DNA of 11,832 bases, from NCBI GenBank assembly GCA_052148715.1, contig JBKQHQ010000093.1:1-11832 (forward strand), in the 5' to 3' direction. Shown piece by piece: positions 6,913 through 11,832 of the stretch. Each line of letters begins with the position of its first letter. Positions within the stretch are counted from its first letter, which is position 1. Under the pieces are notes generated by a model that ran no database searches, was not told the DNA's origin, and saw nothing but the letters and a program-made list of their open reading frames with translations. The stretch comes from JBKQHQ01 sp052148715. Lineage in GTDB: Bacteria > Pseudomonadota > Alphaproteobacteria > Rhizobiales > Xanthobacteraceae. The position numbers and the translations under genes are program-made.

Positions 6913-7548
6913 TCAGGCTCGAGCCAGACGCGGCGTTGGAACCGTTTCCGCGGCTTCGACGCAGTGCCGCAGCTGCTGCTTGGCGCGGAACAGCAGAACC
7001 GCGACATGGGAGGGGGTCGTGCCGAGCTGGCGCGCGACATTCTCGCCCGGAACCTCATCGACCAGGCGCAAGTCGACGACCGCGCGCTGCACCTCGTTCA
7101 ACGTCGCCATGCACCCGAGGGTCATTGCATGCCGCTCCGCCGCGGCGATGACCTCGTCGGCCGAGGGGCAGTCGGAAGGCAGTGCCCGGACGACGACGTC
7201 ATCGACGATATGCGGCCTTGCGTAGTCATGCCGACGACGGCGGTTGCGCGCGATATTGCGCGCCAGGATGGTCAGCATCCGGGCTGAATCATCGGGCAGG
7301 CCAACGAGCAGGCGCGCCTGCGGCAATTTGAGGAAGCTCAAGAATGCCTCCTGAACGCAGTCGAGCGCATCGTCGGCCCGCACACCTTCCCGGCGCACCA
7401 CCCGGGAGAGCCGCGCCCGGTGCCGATGCACCAGATCGGTGACCCAGCCATGAAAGCTTTCCGGGCGACTCGGTGGGCCAGCCGCTCCCGGCGCCAGGCG
7501 GCCGGCATCCGTCGCAAAAGTATTTCGACGTTGAAGCGGGGCGCTCAT
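6913..7548 (-). CDS. ECF-type (sigma-70 family group 4) RNA polymerase sigma factor
   Basis: A 211-residue ECF sigma factor. Region 2 covers about 30-105 (HRHRARLSRVVRREGVRADDALDCVQEAFLSFLKLP, then ARMLTILARNIARNRRRRH), and region 4 covers about 148-198 with a helix-turn-helix (LNEVQRAVVDLRLVDEVPGENVARQLGTTPSHVAVLLFRAKQQLR). Regions 1 and 3 of the large sigmas are absent, as expected for ECF factors. The first ~30 residues are a low-complexity extension. Most ECF sigmas are held by an anti-sigma encoded next door, but neither neighbour looks like one: upstream is a small soluble protein and downstream a convergent EthD-like gene. Control may instead be transcriptional, because a palindrome matching the marR operator lies 6 bases before the start codon. 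Target promoters are unknown. Confidence 0.88.
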   Translation of the reverse strand: MSAPLQRRNTFATDAGRLAPGAAGPPSRPESFHGWVTDLVHRHRARLSRVVRREGVRADDALDCVQEAFLSFLKLPQARLLVGLPDDSARMLTILARNIARNRRRRHDYARPHIVDDVVVRALPSDCPSADEVIAAAERHAMTLGCMATLNEVQRAVVDLRLVDEVPGENVARQLGTTPSHVAVLLFRAKQQLRHCVEAAETVPTPRLARA

Positions 7549-7585
7549 AGATCAATGTATATGCATATTTTGCATATACATGCAA
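7546..7585. promoter_or_regulatory. Palindromic operator at the sigma gene start, copy 2
   Basis: A perfect inverted repeat with 11-bp arms, ATGTATATGCA (7555-7565) and TGCATATACAT (7571-7581), spacer TATTT, is followed by ATGCAA (7580-7585). It begins 6 bases upstream of the sigma start codon. It shares ATGTATATRCATATTTTGC (18 of 19 identical) and the adjoining CATAG start-codon context with the marR site at 4982-5017. On the minus strand TATACA, 7 bases, ATG again suggests a promoter for a leaderless message. Confidence 0.7.
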
Positions 7586-7809
7586 TATCGTTGTCGACCA
7601 TCGGCTCCTTTCGACGGAGCATTGCCCCGCCGACCGCGGGATACGACCGGCTAGGGACGTGCGTCGGGAAATGCCACCGCTGAGCATTTCGCCATGGCCG
7701 CCGGAATGGCAGCGACCAAAGCGCAGGCTGACCGGCTGCCCGCGTCGCCGCTACAGCCGCAGTCGATCGCTGACATCGGCTCGCGCCGCGATCGCTTAAC
7801 CTTGCCGGC
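7586..7809. other. Intergenic region upstream of the sigma factor operator
   Basis: No supported gene is present. The reading frame that starts at 7694 on the plus strand has low-complexity composition and overlaps the better supported minus-strand gene at 7810. A weak 5-bp hairpin (GCTCC 7604-7608, GGAGC 7616-7620) is the only structure noted. Confidence 0.3.
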
Positions 7810-8034
7810 TCATTTTGCGCCGGAGCGGCGGATGCTTTTGACCGGGATTGGCGGAGTGCCGGATTTTTCGGCGATAAGCCGGTCCTGTTCCTCGATCACG
7901 GCACGCGCGGGGGCGTCGCCATCGAGACCGCCCAGGAGCTCGCTTGGAACCCTGCGATTGGACCGCTGAGAACCGTCCTCGTAGAACACGTCGAACAGAG
8001 CGAACTCCGCTCGCGTTGCTGGCTTTCGTGCCAT
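7810..8034 (-). CDS. Small conserved-looking protein of unknown function (74 aa)
   Basis: I do not assign a known family. The 74-residue product is soluble and mixed-charge, with the sequence pattern of a real protein: EFALFDVFYEDGSQRSNRRVPSE (two short strands around an EDG turn), then GGLDGDAPARAVIEEQDRLIAEKSG (a helix), and a basic tail ending in SIRRSGAK. The start M-A-R-K-P is chosen because AGGAGA (complement of 8041-8046) lies 6 bases upstream, much better than the upstream ATG at 8085. It is divergent from the small gene at 8270 and 261 bases upstream of the sigma factor on the same strand. Strong ribosome site and composition make it a probable gene, and no job is proposed. Confidence 0.65.
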   Translation of the reverse strand: MARKPATRAEFALFDVFYEDGSQRSNRRVPSELLGGLDGDAPARAVIEEQDRLIAEKSGTPPIPVKSIRRSGAK

Positions 8035-8269
8035 TTTGGGTCTCCTGTCGTTGGTCCATAGGGGACACGCCGGCAGCACGGTCATCGCGGCATCGCGAAA
8101 ACATGCAAAAGCCCGGCGCGGTGTCGTTGGGCCTAATCTTTCAGCCTTACGCGACCGTCAGGGCCCGGGAAGACCCGAAGTCAGCGAATGGCCAAGACAG
8201 GCAAAATCGCGAACAGCCCTATATATAGACTTACAAGAATCGATATCAACCGCGGCAAACGAGGATTCC
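8035..8269. other. Divergent promoter region between two small genes
   Basis: This 235-base region separates the minus-strand gene starting at 8034 from the plus-strand gene at 8270. An AT-rich block CTATATATAG (8219-8228) about 45 bases before the 8270 start could be a -10 element, but no -35 at a normal distance was found. Confidence 0.35.
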
Positions 8270-8452
8270 ATGGCATTCAGGCCGAATTACAATGGGGACC
8301 GCCTGCAACGCGACCGCGCGGCGCGCGCACGGAGCGAAGAAAAGCAGCGCAAGAAGGAAGAGAAGTCGGCTCAACGCAAGGCTGAACGCGCCGCGGCCGA
8401 AGCGCCGACGGATGACAAGCAGATTACGGACGACAAGCAGATTGACGAATAG
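8270..8452 (+). CDS. Small highly charged protein (60 aa), function unknown
   Basis: A 60-residue product opening M-A-F-R-P-N-Y-N and dominated by Arg, Lys, Glu and Ala: DRLQRDRAARARSEEKQRKKEEKSAQRKAERAAAE, which should form one long charged helix or coiled coil. It ends in a near-repeat, TDDKQIT-DDKQID. The start is the ATG at 8270 with GAGG 5 bases upstream; the open frame extends to 8036 but that part has no ribosome site and a different composition. I believe similar short MAFRPNY-type proteins occur in related alphaproteobacteria, from memory rather than search. Nucleic-acid or ribosome association is possible from charge but unsupported. Confidence 0.65.
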   Translation: MAFRPNYNGDRLQRDRAARARSEEKQRKKEEKSAQRKAERAAAEAPTDDKQITDDKQIDE

Positions 8453-8505
8453 GCGCAAACCCGCAGGCAGCCGTTTCAGGTCCTGCCGCGTTCTAGACGC
8501 GCAGA

Positions 8506-9126
8506 CTACATCGGCGGCGTGAGGCCATCCTTGCCGTAGTTGATGCGGGACGTTCGCAGGGTTCCATCGCCCTCCTTCGTCGCCGCACCGACGAAGATCT
8601 TGGTTCCCGGCTTCAACTCGGCCTTGTCGCCGGGCACGTAGGTGACGATGACCGCGTCGCCAGGCACGGTGATCTTCTTCTCGCCGTCCTTGTATTTGAG
8701 GGTCAGGGTCTGCCCCTCCATCGCGGTGACGGTCTGCTCGACATTGGCGTTGGTCATCGTGCTCTGCGGCTGCAGATCCCACGGGCGATGCCCCTCGCCG
8801 GTGCCCCGCATCGCCTCGGGGAAGATGTGCACCTCGATGGCGCGCTGGCTACCGTCCGGTTGCGGCATGCCGGTGACACCGACGAAGGACCCCTGTTTGA
8901 TGTCGGCGGCCGTCGCCTTGACGATCGCCACGACGCGCGCATCGCCGGCGATCACTACTTTCTGCTCCGCCCCGTCGCGCGACCGCACGATCAAGGCGTC
9001 GCCGTCCACCTTTTCGATCGTGCCGCGCACCCGAACCGTCGGCGGGTTCTGCGCCCACGCCGCGGCGGCGCCCAGCATGAGGGCAAAGCCGGCGGCCGCC
9101 AGCAAACTCCGTGTCAATGCACGCAT
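8506..9126 (-). CDS. Exported protein of unknown function with two repeated beta-rich segments
   Basis: A 206-residue protein with a clear Sec signal peptide (residues 1-25, hydrophobic LLAAAGFALMLGAAAA, cleavage after A-W-A). The mature part is beta-rich and appears internally duplicated. VRGTIEKVDGDALIVRSRDGAEQKVVIAGDARVVAIVKATAADIKQGSFVGV (about 32-84) is echoed by VEQTVTAMEGQTLTLKYKDGEKKITVPGDAVIVTYVPGDKAELKPGTKIFVGA (about 129-181). Between them is HIFPEAMRGTGEGHRPWD. The repeated pattern resembles small OB-like or DUF5666-type barrels. Related sequences are often labelled 'metal ABC transporter permease', which cannot be right because there are no membrane spans. An AGGTAGGA ribosome site 4 bases before the ATG supports the start. 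It is convergent with the small charged gene and divergent from the permease. Confidence 0.8.
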   Translation of the reverse strand: MRALTRSLLAAAGFALMLGAAAAWAQNPPTVRVRGTIEKVDGDALIVRSRDGAEQKVVIAGDARVVAIVKATAADIKQGSFVGVTGMPQPDGSQRAIEVHIFPEAMRGTGEGHRPWDLQPQSTMTNANVEQTVTAMEGQTLTLKYKDGEKKITVPGDAVIVTYVPGDKAELKPGTKIFVGAATKEGDGTLRTSRINYGKDGLTPPM

Positions 9127-9381
9127 CGGATCCTACCTTATTGGCGGCGGCTCGGCGCCGTGATCAAGGTGTGCGCCGATTGTCGAGTAATCGCGGCCGC
9201 CGCGCAATATGCCCAGGCGGGTGGGGCAAAAGGTGTCAGGGATGTCTCCGAACAGGGTTCGGCCGTATCCTCGGGGTGAAGGCTTTGCACCTGGGATAGC
9301 CGTTGAACCATGGTTCAAATTCCGGGACCATGCCACGTCGGGAACAACCGTGCCGCACAAGGGACTGGGGAGTCGAGGGTA
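9127..9381. promoter_or_regulatory. Divergent intergenic region with two GAAC...GTTC dyads
   Basis: This 255-base region separates the exported-protein gene (-) from the permease (+). It holds CCGAAC-AGG-GTTCGG (9248-9262) and a perfect 16-bp palindrome TTGAACCATGGTTCAA (9303-9318), whose cores share GAAC-N3/4-GTTC. The second lies 63 bases before the permease start, a usual place for an operator. No regulator gene is adjacent. No convincing sigma-70 hexamers were found. Confidence 0.55.
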
Positions 9382-10728
9382 ATGGCGCAAGGTAAGATGA
9401 TCGACGTCGATCGCTTGGTCGACGACCAGAAGGTCACGTACTTCAACTGGATGCTCGTTTTTTGGTGTTTCATCATCACGCTGATCGACGGCTACGACAT
9501 TTCCGCGGCGCCGGCAGCCGGGCCTTTCTTCGTGCGGGATTGGCATCTCGCTTCGCCCGCGGCGCTGACCGTTCCCTTTAGCGCGACGAATTTCGGCGTT
9601 CTCTTCGGCGCACCGCTCTTCGGCTGGATCGGCGATCGCTTCGGCCGCAAGCCCGCGATCATCCTGTCGCTCGTCACCTTCGGCCTGTTGACCTTGCTCG
9701 TCGCGCTCGCGAATTCGGTCGAGCACCTGACGTGGGCGCGCCTTTTCACCGGCTTCGGCATCGGCGGCGTCATCGCCAACACGATCGCCTTGAATGCCGA
9801 AATGGCGCCGCACCGCGTGCGCGCCACGCTGATCATCTTGATGTTCGTCGGCACGACGCTCGGCGGCATCTTCCCGCCGTTCGTCGCCAATACGCTGGCG
9901 CCGGCTCACGGCTGGCAGATCATCTTCTGGATCGGCGGCGTCCTGCCCTTCGTTATCGCCGCGATCTGCTGGTTCGTGCTGCCGGAATCGATCAAGTTCC
10001 TGGCCCTCATGCCGGCGCGTCGGGACGAGGCGATCCGGATCGCGCAGAAGATGCAGCCCGGGCTGGCGATCGGCCCGGACGATCGCTTCGTAACGGCGAA
10101 CCAGAACGCAGCGAGGGCGCGGTTCGCCGATCTGTTCGCGGGCCGATTTGCGGTCGTTACGCCGCTGCTGTGGCTGCTGTTCGCGCTGAACCTCATGGTG
10201 TTCTATTTCGTGAACGTTTGGCTGCAGACGATTATCACTCCGGCGATCCTGAAAGCCGGCGGCAGCGCCGCGACCGCGCAGAATGCCAGCCTGATGTTCC
10301 AGCTTGGCGGCTCGATCTGCGCCCTAGTGATGTGCCGGTTCATCGACAAGATGGGGTTGCGGCCGGTCATCCTGCTCATCCTGCTCGCCATGCCGGCGAC
10401 GGCGGCGATCGGCTACTTCGCAACGTCGCCCCTGCTCGTGTGGGTCGCCTTTGCGGCGGGGTTCTGCCTGCTCGGCGTCCAGTTCGGCCTCAACGCGACG
10501 GCCGGCATCCTCTATCCGACGCACGTGCGCTCGATGGGTGTCGGTTATGCCTTTGGCATCGGCCGGTTCGGGGCGTTCGGCGGGCCGGCGCTCGGCGGGG
10601 TGCTCATCGGCATGAAGCTGCCGCTGGAGAGCCTTTACGTCATCGCCGCTTCGCCGCTGGCGATCTCGCTGATCGCGTGCCTGATCATGATCCGCCTGCG
10701 CGCCGCGATGGACGCCGAGAACGTCTAG
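9382..10728 (+). CDS. MFS transporter, aromatic acid:H+ symporter (AAHS) type
   Basis: A 448-residue major facilitator with about 12 membrane helices, the normal AAHS (PcaK/BenK/MhpT-like) length. TM1 carries the AAHS signature LIDGYD (34-39), in which the two acidic residues are needed for transport in studied members. The TM2-3 loop has motif A, GWIGDRFGRK (81-90). TM4 has RLFTGFGIGGVIAN, and the second half has GLNATAGILYPTHVRSMGVGYAFGIGRFGAFGGPALGG, also typical. It should import a benzoate- or protocatechuate-like acid with protons; the substrate is not readable. The ATG at 9382, with GAGGG close upstream, gives a family-like start. The ATG at 9310 would add 24 unrelated residues and lies inside the palindrome. 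No catabolic gene follows; the next gene converges. Confidence 0.9.
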   Translation: MAQGKMIDVDRLVDDQKVTYFNWMLVFWCFIITLIDGYDISAAPAAGPFFVRDWHLASPAALTVPFSATNFGVLFGAPLFGWIGDRFGRKPAIILSLVTFGLLTLLVALANSVEHLTWARLFTGFGIGGVIANTIALNAEMAPHRVRATLIILMFVGTTLGGIFPPFVANTLAPAHGWQIIFWIGGVLPFVIAAICWFVLPESIKFLALMPARRDEAIRIAQKMQPGLAIGPDDRFVTANQNAARARFADLFAGRFAVVTPLLWLLFALNLMVFYFVNVWLQTIITPAILKAGGSAATAQNASLMFQLGGSICALVMCRFIDKMGLRPVILLILLAMPATAAIGYFATSPLLVWVAFAAGFCLLGVQFGLNATAGILYPTHVRSMGVGYAFGIGRFGAFGGPALGGVLIGMKLPLESLYVIAASPLAISLIACLIMIRLRAAMDAENV

Positions 10729-10812
10729 CCGGCCCTCGGACGCTGACGAGTTCCTCGGAAAGCAAACTCCGGTTCAACCGCGTCGGCATTCGCTCTCGCG
10801 CGCGAAAAAAAA
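10729..10812. other. Gap between convergent permease and Bug-type genes
   Basis: An 84-base convergent gap. A 10-bp GC palindrome TCGCGCGCGA (10796-10805) abuts a run of nine A (10805-10813). On the minus strand the T run precedes the stem, so this is not a standard intrinsic terminator for either gene. Confidence 0.3.
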
Positions 10813-11708
10813 TCAGTCGGCGTGGATATTAGCCTCCCGCAGCAACTTGCCCCAGCGTGCCGCCTCTTGCGCGATATAGGTCTCGGCCTCGGCGGCCGTG
10901 CTGCCGACCGACTCATTGCCTAGCACCGAAAGCTTTTCCCTCACGTCCGCAGCATTCACCGCAGCCGCAATCGCACGCGACAGCTCGTCGACGATCTCCT
11001 TCGGCGTCGCCCTCGGTGCCAGTACCGCGTACCACGCCTCGAACTCGTATCCCGGCACGCCGGCTTCCGCGATCGTCGGCGTGTCAGGCCAGCTCGGCGA
11101 GCGCGTGGGCGATGTGATGGCGAGGGCTTTCAGCTTCCCCTCGTTGACCAACTGCTTGGCAACAAGCGGACTGATGAAGCAGATCGGCACGCGGCCCGAC
11201 AGGAGGTCGGATATCACGTCATTGGTGCCTTTGTACGGGACATGCTGGATGTCGACGCCGGCCTGTTGCTTGAACATCTCGGCGCCAAGATGGAGCGAAG
11301 TGCCATAGCCGCCCGAACCGTAGTCGAGCTTGCCGGGCATTCGTTTGGCGAGCGCGATCAGCTCTTGAACCGAGTTCACGCCCAAGGAGGGATGCACCAC
11401 GAGGATCAGCGGTCCTTTCATCACGATCGAGACCGCGGCAAATTGATCAAAGCTGTAGGGCACTTGGCGAAAAAGCGTGGGATTCACCGCATAGGGCAAG
11501 GCAGGCAGGACCAGCGTATAGCCGTCGGGCGCTGCCCGGGCGGCCTCTACCACCGCGATGTTGCCGCTTCCGCCGGGCCGGTTCTCCACCACGACCGGCT
11601 GGCCCCAGGCATCGGCGAGCTTCTGGCCCATCAGTCGGGCGATCACGTCGTTCGGACCGCCGCCGGGATAGGGCACGAGGAGACGAATGGCTCTCGCCGG
11701 ATAGTCTA
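10813..11708 (-). pseudogene. Bug/TctC-family solute receptor gene, signal-peptide end removed by an IS
   Basis: The product is a Bug (tripartite tricarboxylate transporter receptor, TctC) periplasmic binding protein. It has the family opening DYPARAIRLLVPYPGGGPNDVIAR, then VVVENRPGGSGNIA, APDGYTL, DYGSGGYGTSLHLGAEMFKQQAGVDIQHVPYKG, and WPDTPTIAEAGVPGYEFEAWYAVLAP. The mature domain is complete (about 298 residues against a usual 320-330 with leader). Homology stops at D-Y-P, coded around 11698-11706. Upstream, the frame stays open to the window edge but reads polar residues with no signal peptide and no ATG. The first usable start is a GTG at 11676 that would cut into the first strand. The break falls beside a TA and just before an IS630-like transposase start, so the leader was most likely displaced by insertion. 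Without export the protein could not serve a transporter. No TctA/TctB genes are in view. Confidence 0.8.
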
Positions 11709-11737
11709 GTGTTCCGTCGCTGACAGAGGATTCACAA

Positions 11738-11767
11738 ATCGGCGCAAACCTGCGAGTCTGCGCCGAT
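11738..11767 (+). promoter_or_regulatory. Hairpin covering the transposase start codon
   Basis: Perfect 9-bp arms ATCGGCGCA (11738-11746) and TGCGCCGAT (11759-11767) enclose a 12-base loop. The 3' arm includes the first two bases of the ATG at 11766 and all the bases where a ribosome site would lie. In an RNA this would hide the start. Several insertion sequences use such structures to limit translation from outside transcripts. Confidence 0.55.
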
Positions 11768-11832
11768 GAGGAAAATCGAGCAGATTTCGATCGAAGCGGC
11801 CGATCGTGAGCAACTGGAGCGGCTGGTCCGCG
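11766..11832 (+). CDS. IS630-family-like transposase, N-terminal fragment
   Basis: Only 22 residues fit before the window ends: M-R-K-I-E-Q-I-S-I-E-A-A-D-R-E-Q-L-E-R-L-V-R. The pattern of a short strand, then an acidic turn, then D-R-x-x-L-E-R-L-V-R is that of the start of IS630-family transposases, which continue into a helix-turn-helix and a DDE domain. This stretch is too short to prove the family. No ribosome site precedes the ATG, which lies in the 3' arm of a hairpin. Confidence 0.55.
   Translation, partial: MRKIEQISIEAADREQLERLVR

Larger units (their letters stand above)
11709..11832 (+). mobile_element. IS630-like insertion sequence, left end, running off the window
   Basis: The element is inferred from two facts: the abrupt end of Bug homology at about 11706, and the start of an IS630-like transposase at 11766. 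The likely junction is the CTAG at 11706-11709, where TA would be the duplicated target typical of this family. The terminal repeat would then begin GTGTTCCGTCGCTGACAG. The other end lies outside the window, so repeat and target duplication cannot be confirmed. Confidence 0.6.

Noticed and set aside
7694..7969. 91-codon plus-strand frame upstream of the small-gene pair
   Set aside because: Overlaps the better supported minus-strand gene at 7810-8034, has no ribosome site and unremarkable composition.
8487..8501. CGCGT-TCTAG-ACGCG hairpin between convergent genes as a bidirectional terminator
   Set aside because: Only a 5-bp stem with no U tract on either side.
10796..10813. GC palindrome with adjacent A9 run as a terminator
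   Set aside because: The T run comes before the stem on the minus strand and the A run follows on the plus strand, so neither direction gives stem then U tract.
9732..10832. 366-codon plus-strand frame inside and beyond the permease
   Set aside because: Arg/Ala/Gly-rich frame-shift shadow of the MFS gene.

Overview
This is a GC-rich window from an alphaproteobacterium. The protein families and gene style fit a Bradyrhizobium-like member of the Hyphomicrobiales, but the genus is an inference because no rRNA or tRNA marker is present. It looks like an accessory region for aromatic or organic-acid metabolism and signalling. It holds the end of an HpaB-type aromatic hydroxylase, a MarR regulator beside a hotdog thioesterase, an alpha/beta hydrolase, an EthD-like protein, an AAHS-family aromatic-acid permease, and a Bug-type solute receptor broken by an insertion sequence.

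Layout: 1-443 (+) is the 3' end of the hydroxylase. 684-3672 (+) is a probable two-gene operon: a secreted single-Cache (sCache_2) protein followed by a membrane HAMP-PAS-GGDEF-EAL enzyme for cyclic di-GMP. 3728-4258 (-) is a cytochrome b561. 4496-4984 (-) is marR, divergent from thioesterase and hydrolase genes (5031-6387, +), followed by an EthD-like gene (6526-6837, +). 6913-7548 (-) is an ECF sigma factor with no visible anti-sigma gene. Two small conserved-looking proteins (7810-8034 -, 8270-8452 +) and an exported protein of unknown function (8506-9126 -) follow. 9382-10728 (+) is the permease. It converges on the Bug-type receptor gene (10813 to about 11708, -), whose signal-peptide end is replaced by the start of an IS630-like element running off the right edge.

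The most notable signal is regulatory. The start regions of marR and of the ECF sigma gene, 2.5 kb apart, share an almost identical AT-rich palindromic element at the same distance from the start codon (4982-5017 and 7546-7585). This suggests that the MarR protein controls its own divergent pair and also the sigma factor, linking ligand sensing to a sigma-factor response. Further points are two GAAC...GTTC dyads upstream of the permease, a hairpin that buries the transposase start codon, a GGDEF domain lacking the arginine of the inhibitory site, and a Bug gene cut at the signal-peptide junction. No intergenic gap exceeds 300 bases. No tRNA, rRNA or CRISPR array was seen.
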